The position numbers and the translations under genes are program-made. A stretch of 64,000 nt of DNA. It comes from Cladorhizidae sp. MBARI D1340-BT2 (lineage: Eukaryota > Porifera > Demospongiae > Poecilosclerida > Cladorhizidae). The first letter of the stretch is position 1. Each line of letters begins with the position of its first letter. The DNA lies in NCBI GenBank assembly GCA_028752905.1, contig JAQNBH010000014.1, positions 1,071,231-1,135,230 of the forward strand, read 5' to 3'. Below the pieces are notes generated by a model. The model was not told the origin of the DNA. It saw only the letters and a program-made list of their open reading frames with translations, and did not search any database. Below, piece after piece: positions 19,532-32,501 of this stretch.

Positions 19532-22500
19532 TTGCTTGTGTGGTGTGCACTCCCACTGATAATGTGTAGTGTGCACACTTGACTCCCTACATGCTTGTGT
19601 GGTGTGCATACTTGACTCTCTACATGTCCCCTTTGCTTGTGTGGTGTGCACTCCCACTGATAATGTGTAGTGTGCACACTTGACTCCCTACATGTCCCCT
19701 TTGCTTGTGTGGTGTGCACTCCCACTGATAATGTGTAGTGTGCACACTTGACTCCCTACATGTCCCCTTTGCTTGTGTGGTGTGCACTCCCACTGATAAT
19801 GTGTAGTGTGCACACTTGACTCCCTACATGTCCTCTTTGCTTGTGTGGTGTGCACTCCCACTGATAATGTGTAGTGTGCACACTTGACTCCCTACATGTC
19901 CCCTTTGCTTGTGTGGTGTGCACTCCCACTGATAATGTGTAGTGTGCACACTTGACTCCCTACATGTCCCCTTTGCTTGTGTGCTGTGCACTCCCACTGA
20001 TAATGTGTAGTGTGCACACTTGACTCCCTACATGTCCCCTTTGCTTGTGTGGTGTGCACTCCCACTGATAATGTGTAGTGTGCACACTTGACTCCCTACA
20101 TGTCCCCTTTGCTTGTGTGGTGTGCACTCCCACTGATAATGTGTAGTGTGCACACTTGACTCCCTACATGTCCTCTTTGCTTGTGTGGTGTGCACTCCCA
20201 CTGATAATGTGTAGTGTGCACACTTGACTCCCTACATGTCCCCTTTGCTTGTGTGGTGTGCACTCCCACTGATAATGTGTAGTGTGCACACTTGACTCCC
20301 TACATGTCCTCTTTGCTTGTGTGGTGTGCACTCCCACTGATAATGTGTAGTGTGCACACTTGACTCCCTACATGTCCCCTTTGCTTGTGTGGTGTGCACT
20401 CCCACTGATAATGTGTAGTGTGCACACTTGACTCCCTACATGTCCTCTTTGCTTGTGTGGTGTGCACTCCCACTGATAATGTGTAGTGTGCACACTTGAC
20501 TCCCTACATGTCCCCTTTGCTTGTGTGGTGTGCACTCCCACTGATAATGTGTAGTGTGCACACTTGACTCCCTACATGTCCTCTTTGCTTGTGTGGTGTG
20601 CACTCCCACTGATAATGTGTAGTGTGCACACTTGACTCCCTACATGTCCCCTTTGCTTGTGTGGTGTGCACTCCCACTGATAATGTGTAGTGTGCACACT
20701 TGACTCCCTACATGTCCCCTTTGCTTGTGTGGTGTGCACTCCCACTGATAATGTGTAGTGTGCACACTTGACTCCCTACATGTCCCCTTTGCTTGTGTGG
20801 TGTGCACTCCCACTGATAATGTGTAGTGTGCACACTTGACTCCCTACATGTCCCCTTTGCTTGTGTGGTGTGCACTCCCACTGATAATGTGTAGTGTGCA
20901 CACTTGACTCCCTACATGTCCCCTTTGCTTGTGTGGTGTGCACTCCCACTGATAATGTGTAGTGTGTGTACTTGACTCCCTACATGTCCTGTGTGGTGTG
21001 CACTCCCACTGATAATGTGTAGTGTGCACACTTGACTCCCTACATGTCCCCTTTGCTTGTGTGGTGTGCACTCCCACTGATAATGTGTAGTGTGCACACT
21101 TGACTCCCTACATGTCCCCTTTGCTTGTGTGGTGTGCACTCCCAATGATAATGTGTAGTGTGCACACTTGACTCCCTACATGTCCTCTTTGCTTGTGTGG
21201 TGTGCACTCCCACTGATAATGTGTAGTGTGCACACTTGACTCCCTACATGTCCCCTTTGCTTGTGTGGTGTGCACTCCCACTGATAATGTGTAGTGTGCA
21301 CACTTGACTCCCTACATGTCCCCTTTGCTTGTGTGGTGTGCACTCCCACTGATAATGTGTAGTGTGCACACTTGACTCCCTACATGTCCCCTTTGCTTGT
21401 GTGGTGTGCACTCCCACTGATAATGTGTAGTGTGCACACTTGACTCCCTACATGTCCCCTTTGCTTGTGTGGTGTGCACTCCCACTGATAATGTGTAGTG
21501 TGCACACTTGACTCCCTACATGTCCCCTTTGCTTGTGTGGTGTGCACTCCCACTGATAATGTGTAGTGTGTGTACTTGACTCCCTACATGTCCTGTGTGG
21601 TGTGCACTCCCACTGATAATGTGTAGTGTGCACACTTGACTCCCTACATGTCCCCTTTGCTTGTGTGGTGTGCACTCCCACTGATAATGTGTAGTGTGCA
21701 CACTTGACTCCCTACATGTCCCCTTTGCTTGTGTGGTGTGCACTCCCAATGATAATGTGTAGTGTGCACACTTGACTCCCTACATGTCCTCTTTGCTTGT
21801 GTGGTGTGCACTCCCACTGATAATGTGTAGTGTGCACACTTGACTCCCTACATGTCCCCTTTGCTTGTGTGGTGTGCACTCCCACTGATAATGTGTAGTG
21901 TGCACACTTGACTCCCTACATGTCCCCTTTGCTTGTGTGGTGTGCACTCCCACTGATAATGTGTAGTGTGCACACTTGACTCCCTACATGTCCCCTTTGC
22001 TTGTGTGGTGTGCACTCCCACTGATAATGTGTAGTGTGCACACTTGACTCCCTACATGTCCTCTTTGCTTGTGTGGTGTGCACTCCCACTGATAATGTGT
22101 AGTGTGCACACTTGACTCCCTACATGTCCCCTTTGCTTGTGTGGTGTGCACTCCCACTGATAATGTGTAGTGTGCACACTTGACTCCCTACATGTCCCCT
22201 TTGCTTGTGTGGTGTGCACTCCCACTGATAATGTGTAGTGTGCACACTTGACTCCCTACATGTCCCCTTTGCTTGTGTGGTGTGCACTCCCACTGATAAT
22301 GTGTAGTGTGCACACTTGACTCCCTACATGTCCTCTTTGCTTGTGTGGTGTGCACTCCCACTGATAATGTGTAGTGTGCACACTTGACTCCCTACATGTC
22401 CCCTTTGCTTGTGTGGTGTGCACTCCCACTGATAATGTGTAGTGTGCACACTTGACTCCCTACATGTCCTGTGTGGTGTGCACTCCCACTGATAATCTGT

Positions 22501-24478
22501 AGTGTGCACACTTGACTCCCTACATGTCCCCTTTGCTTGTGTGGTGTGCACTCCCACTGATAATGTGTAGTGTGCACACTTGACTCCCTACATGTCCCCT
22601 TTGCTTGTGTGGTGTGCACTCCCACTGATAATGTGTAGTGTGCACACTTGACTCCCTACATGTCCCCTTTGCTTGTGTGGTGTGCACTCCCACTGATAAT
22701 GTGTAGTGTGCACACTTGACTCCCTACATGTCCCCTTTGCTTGTGTGGTGTGCACTCCCAATGATAATGTGTAGTGTGCACACTTGACTCCCTACATGTC
22801 CTCTTTGCTTGTGTGGTGTGCACTCCCACTGATAATGTGTAGTGTGCACACTTGACTCCCTACATGTCCCCTTTGCTTGTGTGGTGTGCACTCCCACTGA
22901 TAATGTGTAGTGTGCACACTTGACTCCCTACATGTCCCCTTTGCTTGTGTGGTGTGCACTCCCACTGATAATGTGTAGTGTGCACACTTGACTCCCTACA
23001 TGTCCCCTTTGCTTGTGTGGTGTGCACTCCCACTGATAATGTGTAGTGTGCACACTTGACTCCCTACATGTCCTCTTTGCTTGTGTGGTGTGCACTCCCA
23101 CTGATAATGTGTAGTGTGCACACTTGACTCCCTACATGTCCCCTTTGCTTGTGTGGTGTGCACTCCCACTGATAATGTGTAGTGTGCACACTTGACTCCC
23201 TACATGTCCCCTTTGCTTGTGTGCTGTGCACTCCCACTGATAATGTGTAGTGTGCACACTTGACTCCCTACATGTCCCCTTTGCTTGTGTGGTGTGCACT
23301 CCCACTGATAATGTGTAGTGTGCACACTTGACTCCCTACATGTCCTCTTTGCTTGTGTGGTGTGCACTCCCACTGATAATGTGTAGTGTGCACACTTGAC
23401 TCCCTACATGTCCCCTTTGCTTGTGTGGTGTGCACTCCCACTGATAATGTGTAGTGTGCACACTTGACTCCCTACATGTCCTGTGTGGTGTGCACTCCCA
23501 CTCATAATCTGTAGTGTGCACACTTGACTCCCTACATGTCCCCTTTGCTTGTGTGGTGTGCACTCCCACTGATAATGTGTAGTGTGCACACTTGACTCCC
23601 TACATGTCCCCTTTGCTTGTGTGGTGTGCACTCCCACTGATAATGTGTAGTGTGCACACTTGACTCCCTACATGTCCCCTTTGCTTGTGTGGTGTGCACT
23701 CCCACTGATAATGTGTAGTGTGCACACTTGACTCCCTACATGTCCCCTTTGCTTGTGTGGTGTGCACTCCCACTGATAATGTGTAGTGTGCACACTTGAC
23801 TCCCTACATGTCCCCTTTGCTTGTGTGGTGTGCACTCCCACTGATAATGTGTAGTGTGCACACTTGACTCCCTACATGTCCCCTTTGCTTGTGTGGTGTG
23901 CACTCCCAATGATAATGTGTAGTGTGCACACTTGACTCCCTACATGTCCTCTTTGCTTGTGTGGTGTGCACTCCCACTGATAATGTGTAGTGTGCACACT
24001 TGACTCCCTACATGTCCCCTTTGCTTGTGTGGTGTGCACTCCCACTGATAATGTGTAGTGTGCACACTTGACTCCCTACATGTCCCCTTTGCTTGTGTGG
24101 TGTGCACTCCCACTGATAATGTGTAGTGTGCACACTTGACTCCCTACATGTCCTCTTTGCTTGTGTGGTGTGCACTCCCACTGATAATGTGTAGTGTGCA
24201 CACTTGACTCCCTACATGTCCCCTTTGCTTGTGTGGTGTGCACTCCCACTGATAATGTGTAGTGTGCACACTTGACTCCCTACATGTCCCCTTTGCTTGT
24301 GTGCTGTGCACTCCCACTGATAATGTGTAGTGTGCACACTTGACTCCCTACATGTGCCCTTTGCTTGTGTGGTGTGCACTCCCACTGATAATGTGTAGTG
24401 TGCACACTTGACTCCCTACATGTCCTCCTTGCTTGTGTGGTGTGCACTCCCACTGATAATGTGTAGTGTGTGTACTTC
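19532..24478. repeat. 68-bp satellite (about 73 copies) with internal duplications
   Basis: The unit is 68 bp (19701, 19769) with TTGCTTGTGTGGTGTGCACT, CCCACTGATAATGTGTAG, TGTGCACACTTGACTCCC and TACATGTCCCCT. A shortened copy, in which TGTCCCCTTTGCTTG collapses to TGTCCTGTGTGG, recurs near 20990, 21594, 22470 and 23481. The first two are 604 bp apart and the last two 1012 bp apart, meaning multi-unit blocks were duplicated. The 77-codon frames on the - strand are repeats of one another. Confidence 0.97.
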
Positions 24479-24600
24479 AAGCCCTCAATGGTGATTTGAA
24501 TGGAAGTGTTTGCATTGCCACGTGTGGCATATCTCTATGTATGTATGTACCGTACAACAATCAGCCCTCACTATATAAATGGGTCACCCATTAATATGTA

Positions 24601-25915
24601 CATAATCTCTAGCTATGGAGGTGGTGCACAATCTCTAGCTATGGAAGTTGTGCACATAATCTCTAGCTATGGAGGTGGTGCACATAATCTCTAGCTATGG
24701 AGGTGCTGCACATAATCTCTAGCTATGGAGGTGGTGCACATAATCTCTAGCTATGGAGGTGGTGTACATAATCTCTAGCTATGGAGGTGGTGCACATAAT
24801 CTCTAGCTATGGAGGTGGTGCACATAATCTCTAGCTATGGAGGTGGTGCACATAATCTCTAGCTATGGAGGTGGCTGCACATAATCTCTAGCTATGGAGG
24901 TGTGCACATAATCTCTAGCTATGGAGGTGGTGCACATAATCTCTAGCTATGGAGGTGCTGCACATAATCTCTAGCTATGGAGGTGCTGCACATAATCTCT
25001 AGCTATGGAGGTGCTGCACATAATCTCTAGCTATGGAGGTGCTGCACATAATCTCTAGCTATGGAGGTGGTGTACATAATCTCTAGCTATGGAGGTGGTG
25101 CACATAATCTCTAGCTATGGAGGTGGTGTACATAATCTCTAGCTATGGAGGTGGTGCACATAATCTCTAGCTATGGAAGTGGTGCACAATCTCTAGCTCT
25201 ATGGAAGTGGTGCACATAATCTCTAGCTGTATGGAGGTGGTGCACAATCTCTAGCTCTATGGAAGTGGTGCACATACTCTCTAGCTATGGAGGTGGTGCA
25301 CACAATCTCTAGCTCTATGGAAGTGGTGCACACAATCTCTAGCTCTATGGAAGTGGTGTACATAATCTCTAGCTATGGAGGTGGTGCACATAATCTCTAG
25401 CTCTATGGAGGTGGTGTACATAATCTCTAGCTCTATGGAGGTGGTGCACATAATCTCTAGCTCTATGGAAGTGGTGCACATAATCTCTAGCTATGGAGGT
25501 GGTGCACATAATCTCTAGCTCTATGGAAGTGGTGCACATAATCTCTAGCTATGGAGGTGGTGCACACAATCTCTAGCTCTATGGAAGTGGTGCACATAAT
25601 CTCTAGCTCTATGGAGGTGGTGTACATAATCTCTAGCTCTATGGAAGTGGTGCACATAATCTCTAGCTCTATGGAAGTGGTTGCACATAATCTCTAGCTC
25701 TATGGTGGTGGTGCACATAATCTCTAGCTATGGAGGTGGTGCACATAATCTCTAGCTCTATGGAGGTGCTGCACATAATCTCTAGCTATGGAGGTGGTGC
25801 ACATAATCTCTAGCTATGGAGGTGCTGCACATAATCTCTAGCTATGGAGGTGGTGTACATAATCTCTAGCTCTATGGAAGTGGTGCACATAATCGCTAGC
25901 TCTATGGAAGTGGTA
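24601..25915. repeat. 28-30 bp minisatellite (about 46 copies)
   Basis: The unit CATAATCTCTAGCTATGG plus AGGTGGTGCA (28 bp) alternates with a 30-bp form containing AGCTCTATGGAAGTGG. The second form predominates after 25190. It is unrelated to the 28-bp array at 1829. Confidence 0.95.
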
Positions 25916-27600
25916 AGGTTCATACATGCACGGCCACTCTCTAAGGACAGAGAGAACTGGCTCATAGTTGCCATTGACTGGAAGGATAACTGATGCATCC
26001 AATTGAGGAGAGATGTGCTAATGACAGAGAGCATAATTATCACACTAAGCAGTATAAAGTGTGCTACATCTATCAATACCAAGTTCTGGTCAGCTTCTGC
26101 ATGTTCTTCCCTTTAGTCCTCAGAGAATTCCTGCAAGAATGCCTGATGAGCTCCCTCTTGGTTAGTGTGCTTCTTCCTATGTTGTATCTTCAAGGGAAGC
26201 TGCTTCCAAGTGCTCTCAACAAAACTCCTCCCATAGCCACACCTCCACATGAAAAATTCTGTCTCAGAATTCACATGATCTGATATGTTTTAAGGCATCA
26301 AGTTGTTGAACCTTGTACCTTCAGCAGGGCTAGGACAGTGGCTAGAGCAATGCAATCTAATAATGTTAGCTAATATAATGTACAGATCAGTACTGTGTTA
26401 GGCCTTAAGCTATGCCAGGGCTAGGACAATGACTAGAGCAATGTAATCTAACAATGTTAGGATTTCAAGCTAATATAATGTACAGATCAACGTAATCAAT
26501 TTTCCACCCGCGCGCTTGACCATGTACTAAAATTTTAACGCCTAATGAAAAAGGTCATTGAATAGCCTAGGGCTTCCTCTAGCCACTCGTACCAATTTTT
26601 ACTTTATTTACCCACTGCAAGTGACCAGCATGGGTCAGCATGGACCAGCATGGGCCGATGAGCTTCTAAACTGATGCACATTATGCGTGTGGGGGCCTAG
26701 AGGGGGAAATGTCTTCCAGTCAATGCACATTCATCGAGCCCACACTAGCACAAAAATAAACCGTACGAAGCAAAAACAATCAGCCTACCAAAGTCAGTCA
26801 AAATCATATACTGTAGCTGTAGTTGAGATGGAGTTTGTTTTTCCGTCCTTTTCTTGCTGATCAGCTCCTACAGATGTGCAGGAAACATTTGCTGCAGAGA
26901 AGAAAGAGGCTAGAGCCGAGGGAAAGGCAGAACCAACGAAGGTTGCGACTGCATGAACTTCAGAAGTCCAGATGTAAGGCTTATAAACATAGCAACAGTT
27001 CTCTAAATATGTTGACGAGGATGACAGTTTGCATGAGAAGACTGCACTATATGCTGACAGGATATCTGAACTGACGGAGTCCCGTCTAAAACCTCATACC
27101 AACTTTAGGTGTGACAGGAAATGCCGAGCAAAATGAGGGTGGTGCAGCAAATGCCCTTCAGTATCTGCAGTGGTAGCCAACCTTTTCTTTCAGGAATTGG
27201 CACTTAAACCCCCCCTGAAGCCGAGATGAGGTGCCGATGACAGCTTCTGCATATTGAAGAATTGGGGGATGCAGGAGTCGTTGGTCTGACCTCTGACCTG
27301 CATCAGACCATCCATAGTGTACCAAGGAGCTTGAGGTGGATGGATCGTTGCCCTTTCTGCATTGCCACTAGACAGAAAGGAAGTTATTGTGTTGATGTTG
27401 ATATATATTATTAGTATCCCAACCTCATCAAAATGCTCACACAACTTCCTCATTATCTACACTTAAAATTATTATATGTATATACATGTATATATATATA
27501 TATATATACACGTATATATATACATGAATATATAAACATTTATACAATGCACTCTCAGTTGACATGTACATGTACATAGATACAATGACTTTCACTTAAA
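25916..27600. other. Unique intronic region with possible decayed coding fragments
   Basis: This is the longest non-repetitive stretch of intron E-F. A + frame at 25930-25989 reads SKDRENWLIVAIDWKDN and stops. A + frame around 27000-27135 reads YVDEDDSLHEKTALYADRI. A - strand frame at 27190-27453 reads GNAERATIHPPQAPWYTMDG. These look more protein-like than background but have stops around them, I do not recognise them, and they may come from old mobile elements. A 91-bp direct repeat starts at 26326 and 26417 (AGGGCTAGGACA.TG). AT-rich DNA lies at 27470-27540. Confidence 0.45.
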
Positions 27601-27610
27601 TTTACTCACT

Positions 27611-28605
27611 CTGAGGGAGGCTAGATGCACTAGTCCTCATCAGGAACAACTGGTATTCCTGAGGGAGGCTAGATGCACTAGTCCTCATCAGGAACAACTG
27701 GTATTCCTGAGGGAGGCTAGATGCACTAGTCCTCATCAGGAACAAATGGCATTCCGGATGAAGGCTAGATGCACTAGTCCTCATCAGGAACAACTGGTAT
27801 TCCTGAGGAAGGCTAGATGCAGTAGTCCTCATCAGGAACAACTGGTATTCCGGATGAAGGCTAGATGCACTAGTCCTCATCAGGAACAACTGGTATTCCT
27901 GAGGGAGGCTAGATGCACTAGTCCTCATCAGGAACAACTGGTATTCCTGAGGGAGGCTAGATGCACTAGTCCTCATCAGGAACAAATGGCATTCCTGATG
28001 AAGGCTAGAAGCACTAGTCCTCATCAGGAACAAATGGCATTCCTGATGAAGGCTGGAAGTACTAGTCCTCATCAGGAACAACTGGTATTCCGGATGAAGG
28101 CTAGATGCACTAGTCCTCATCAGGAACAACTGGTATTCCGGATCAAGGCTAGAAGCACTAGTCCTCATCAGGAACAACAGGTATTCCTGAAGGCTAGATG
28201 CACTAGTCCTCATCAGGTACAACCTGTATTCCTGAGGAAGGCTAGATGCACTAGTACAAATGGCATTCCTGATGAAGGCTGGAAGTACTAGTCCTCATCA
28301 GGAACAAGTGGTATTCCTGATGAAGGCTAGATGCACTAGTCCTCAACTGGTGTTCCTGACGAAGGCTAGATGCACTAGTCCTCAACTGGTATTCCTGAGG
28401 AAGGCTAGAAGCACTAGTCCTTATTGGGAATAACTGGTATTTCTGATGAAGGCTAGATGCACTAGTCCTCATCAGGAACAAATGGCATTCCTGATGAAGG
28501 CTAGATGCACTAGTCCTCAACTGGTATTCCTGTGGAAGGCTAGATGCACTAATCCTCATTGGGAATAACTGGTATTTCTGATGAAGGCTAGAAGCATTAG
28601 CTGAA
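27611..28605. repeat. 48-bp minisatellite (about 21 copies)
   Basis: The unit is 48 bp (GGCTAG at 27619 and 27667), containing GGCTAGATGCACTAGTCC, TCATCAGGAACAACTGG and TATTCCTGAGG. The 3' third has copies that lost TCATCAGGAACA. Since 48 is a multiple of three, both strands are open: ARCTSPHQEQLVF repeats on + and MRTSASSL.QEYQLFL repeats on -. Confidence 0.95.
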
Positions 28606-28906
28606 ATGTCAAGTGAGTAAATTTAAGTAGATTATCAGAGTTAAGGTGATTATGGAGAAAGTCTTGTATATTTATCTTGTGAGAATCCGTCTGTGGGGCA
28701 GGAAACACATTTAAAATTAATTTGTGAGCAGTTCAGTCAGTGGGTATTTCAAAATGCTGGACGCCCACAACACACAAACGATATTTATATCTCAGCTGAA
28801 ATATTCGCAGGTTGTTAATATCCTAAATGGTTGGGCTAGTTTTAACTCCAAAAATACTTGTTTGCATTGAACTAATCTGATTCAAGACCATGTCAATGCA
28901 GTAAAC
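28606..28906. other. Unique intronic spacer
   Basis: Nonrepetitive AT-rich sequence between the 48-bp and 22-bp arrays. I see no gene, RNA or recognisable element in it. Confidence 0.6.
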
Positions 28907-31842
28907 ATGCTTGTGTCAGCAGAGCTCCGTGCTTGTGTCAGCACAGCTCCATGCTTGTGTCAGCAGAGCTCCGTGCTTGTGTCAGCACAGCTCCGTGCTT
29001 GTGTCAGCAGAGCTCCATGCTTGTGTCAGCAGAGCTCCATGCTTGTGTCAGCAGAGCTCCATGCTTGTGTCAGCACAGCTCCATGCTTGTGTCAGCAGAG
29101 CTCCGTGCTTGTGTCAGCACAGCTCCGTGCTTGTGTCAGCACAGCTCCGTGCTTGTGTCAGCACAGCTCCGTGCTTGTGTCAGCACAGCTCCGTGCTTGT
29201 GTCAGCACAGCTCCATGCTTGTGTCAGCATAGCTCCATGCTTGTGTCAGCACAGCTCCGTGCTTGTGTCAGCACAGCTCCGTGCTTGTGTCAGCATAGCT
29301 CCATGCTTGTGTCAGCATAGCTCCGTGCTTGTGTCAGCACAGCTCCGTGCTTGTGTCAGCACAGCTCCGTGCTTGTGTCAGCACAGCTCCATGCTTGTGT
29401 CAGCACAGTTCCATGCTTGTGTCAGCACAGCTCCGTGCTTGTGTCAGCACAGCTCCGTGCTTGTGTCCGCAGAGCTCCGTGCTTGTGTCAGCAGAGCTCC
29501 GTGCTTGTGTCAGCACAGCTCCGTGCTTGTGTCAGCACAGCTCCATGCTTGTGTCAGCATAGCTCCATGCTTGTGTCAACACAGCTCCGTGCTTGTGTCA
29601 GCAGAGCTCCGTGCTTGTGTCAGCACAGCTCCGTGCTTGTGTCAGCACAGCTCCGTGCTTGTGTCAGCACAGCTCCGTGCTTGTGTCAGCACAGCTCCGT
29701 GCTTGTGTCAGCATAGCTCCATGCTTGTGTCAGCAGAGCTCCGTGCTTGTGTCAGCACAGCTCCATGCTTGTGTCAGCAGAGCTCCGTGCTTGTGTCAGC
29801 AGAGCTCCGTGCTTGTGTCAGCAGAGCTCCATGCTTGTGTCAGCAGAGCTCCGTGCTTGTGTCAGCAGAGCTCCGTGCTTGTGTCAGCACAGCTCCGTGC
29901 TTGTGTCAGCAGAGCTCCATGCTTGTGTCAGCAGAGCTCCAAGCTTGTGTCAGCACAGCTCCGTGCTTGTGTCAGCAGAGCTCCGTGCTTGTGTCAGCAT
30001 AGCTCCGTGCTTGTGTCAGCATAGCTCCGTGCTTGTGTCAGCACAGCTCCGTGCTTGTGTCAGCAGAGCTCCGTGCTTGTGTCAGCAGAGCTCCGTGCTT
30101 GTGTCAGCAGAGCTCCGTGCTTGTGTCAGCAGAGCTCCGTGCTTGTGTCAGCAGAGCTCCGTGCTTGTGTCAGCAGAGCTCCGTGCTTGTGTCAGTAGAG
30201 CTCCGTGCTTGTGTCAGCAGAGCTCCGTGCTTGTGTCAGCATAGCTCCGTGCTTGTGTCAGCACAGCTCCGTGCTTGTGTCAGCACAGCTCCGTGCTTGT
30301 GTCAGCACAGCTCCGTGCTTGTGTCAGCAGAGCTCCATGCTTGTGTCAGCACAGCTCCGTGCTTGTGTCAGCAGAGCTCCATGCTTGTGTCAGCAGAGCT
30401 CCATGCTTGTGTCAGCACAGCTCCATGCTTGTGTCAGCAGAGCTCCACGCTTGTGTCAGCAGAGCTCCACGCTTGTGTCAGCGGAGCTCCGTGCTTGTGT
30501 CAGCACAGCTCCGTGCTTGTGTCAGCACAGCTCCATGCTTGTGTCAGCAGAGCTCCATGCTTGTGTCAGCACAGCTCCGTGCTTGTGTCAGCAGAGCTCC
30601 GTGCTTGTGTCAGTAGAGCTCCATGCTTGTGTCAGCACAGCTCCAAGCTTGTGTCAGCAGAGCTCCGTGCTTGTGTCAGCACAGCTCCGTGCTTGTGTCA
30701 GCACAGCTCCGTGCTTGTGTCAGCAGAGCTCGGTGCTTGTGTCAGCAGAGCTCCGTGCTTGTGTCAGCAGAGCTCCGTGCTTGTGTCAGCAGAGCTCCGT
30801 GCTTGTGTCAGCAGAGCTCGGTGCTTGTGTCAGCAGAGCTCCATGCTTGTGTCAGCAGAGCTCCGTGCTTGTGTCAGTAGAGCTCCGTGCTTGTGTCAGC
30901 AGAGCTCCGTGCTTGTGTCAGCAGAGCTCCGTGCTTGTGTCAGCACAGCTCCGTGCTTGTGTCAGCAGAACTCCATGCTTGTGTCAGCACAGCTCCGTGC
31001 TTGTGTCAGCACAGCTCCGTGCTTGTGTCAGCAGAGCTCCAAGCTTGTGTCAGCACAGCTCCGTGCTTGTGTCAGCACAGCTCCGTGCTTGTGTCAGCAC
31101 AGCTCCGTGCTTGTGTCAGCACAGCTCCGTGCTTGTGTCAGCACAGCTCCGTGCTTGTGTCAGCAGAGCTCGGTGCTTGTGTCAGCAGAGCTCCGTGCTT
31201 GTGTCAGCACAGCTCCATGCTTGTGTCAGCAGAGCTCCGTGCTTGTGTCAGCAGAGCTCGGTGCTTGTGTCAGCAGAGCTCCATGCTTGTGTCAGCACAG
31301 CTCCGTGCTTGTGTCAGCAGAGCTCCGTGCTTGTGTCAGCAGAGCTCCGTACTTGTGTCAGCAGAGCTCCGTGCTTGTGTCAGCAGAGCTCCGTGCTTGT
31401 GTCAGCAGAGCTCCGTGCTTGTGTCAGCAGAGCTCCGTGCTTGTGTCAGCACAGCTCCGTGCTTGTGTCAGCACAGCTCCGTGCTTGTGTCAGCAGAGCT
31501 CCGTGCTTGTGTCAGCACAGCTCCGTGCTTGTGTCAGCAGAGCTCCGTGCTTGTGTCAGCAGAGCTCCATGCTTGTGTCAGCACAGCTCCGTGCTTGTGT
31601 CAGCACAGCTCCGTGCTTGTGTCAGCAGAGCTCCGTGCTTGTATCAGCAGAGCTCCGTGCTTGTGTCAGCAGAGCTCCGTGCTTGTGTCAGCACAGCTCC
31701 GTGCTTGTGTCAGCACAGCTCCGTGCTTGTGTCAGCAGAGCTCCGTGCTTGTGTCAGCACAGCTCCGTGCTTGTGTCAGCACAGCTCCGTGCTTGTGTCA
31801 GCAGAGCTCCGTGCTTGTGTCAGTAGAGCTCCGTGCTTGCAC
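28907..31842. repeat. 22-bp minisatellite (about 133 copies)
   Basis: The unit CTCCGTGCTTGTGTCAGCAG plus AG (22 bp) varies mainly at CCGTG/CCATG and CAGCAGAG/CAGCACAG/CAGCATAG. Three units equal 66 bases, so the + strand frames repeat every 22 residues (RACVSRAPCLCQQSSVLVSA) and stay open for up to 597 codons in overlapping registers. Three overlapping frames carrying the same peptide argue against coding. Confidence 0.97.
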
Positions 31843-32146
31843 TGCAAACAAATGATCAGTTGGTTAATTGAGAATTTTTCTCTTGTCATTATTACTTATT
31901 ACAATTATTCATGACCCAAAAAAGTAATAGAATTTGTTTTACTTCCATCCATGAAACATTGAATTAGGATGAATTTGGTTCCATGATTAAATTTTGAAGG
32001 TATTTAACAGGTATTTGATCCTTGAATTAGGATGAATTTGGTTCCAAGATTAAATATTCACAACCCAAGATGCGAGAATTTAATGTAACATGAATTTCAT
32101 GATTTACAGTATATATTAAGTTGCATTTCTCACACCTCGTGCATCA
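31843..32146. other. Unique AT-rich intronic spacer
   Basis: Includes a 63-bp direct repeat (TTGAATTAGGATGAATTTGG at 31959 and 32022). The end, TTTCTCACACCTCGTGCATCACAG, resembles a 3' splice site leading into the partial exon copy at 32150. Confidence 0.6.
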
Positions 32147-32249
32147 CAGAGAGATGAATATAGACTTCCATTCTTCAATGCTAATGGTGTCAAACCGTAT
32201 GTGAATTCAGTTCAGATAGCCAGTATCACTTGTCCACTTAAAAAAAGTG
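32147..32249 (+). repeat. 103-bp partial duplicate of ATP6V1H exon F and its donor
   Basis: This segment is identical to 32547-32649, exactly 400 bp downstream. It covers the last 47 bases of exon F (coding RDEYRLPFFNANGVK plus CC), the donor GTATGT and 53 intronic bases. Upstream sequence is unrelated but ends in CATCACAG, an acceptor that would open a 47-base exon at 32150-32196 with the same entry phase (0) and exit phase (2) as the real exon. It could be an inert duplication or a cryptic alternative exon lacking the first 16 codons. Confidence 0.9.
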
Positions 32250-32269
32250 GAGTACGAGAGGGAGCATCT

Positions 32270-32500
32270 TATATATATCACCTTACAACACAGATGGAGG
32301 CTTGGCGTGTATCATATATATATATATATGTGTGTGTATATCACCTTACAACACAGATGGAGGCTAGGCGTGTATCATATATATATATATATATATGTGT
32401 GTGTATATCACCTTACTACACAGATGGAGGCTTGGCGTGTATCATATATATATATATATATGTGTGTATATATATGTGTGTGTATACCACCTTCAACACA
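32270..32500. repeat. 63-67 bp repeat containing copies of an intron-exon boundary
   Basis: Three copies of a unit contain CACCTTACAACACAG, ATGGAGGCTTGGCGTGTATC, (AT)n and GTGTGTGTATAT. They end at acceptor-like AG dinucleotides at 32293, 32357 and 32424. The true exon F boundary reads CACCTTCAACACAG followed by ATGGAGTACTTGGAGTGTG, clearly related. The array therefore seems to have grown from the 3' end of the intron and the first ~20 bases of the exon. Confidence 0.85.
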
Positions 32501-32501
32501 G

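Noticed and set aside
27611..28605. Coding repeats open on both strands
   Set aside because: The 48-bp unit is a multiple of three, so both strands are open by construction; no start, splice or termination context was seen.
28911..31914. Cys-rich + strand frames of up to 597 codons
   Set aside because: Overlapping frames carry the same repeating peptide because the unit is 22 bp; this is expected of a stop-free array and not of a gene.
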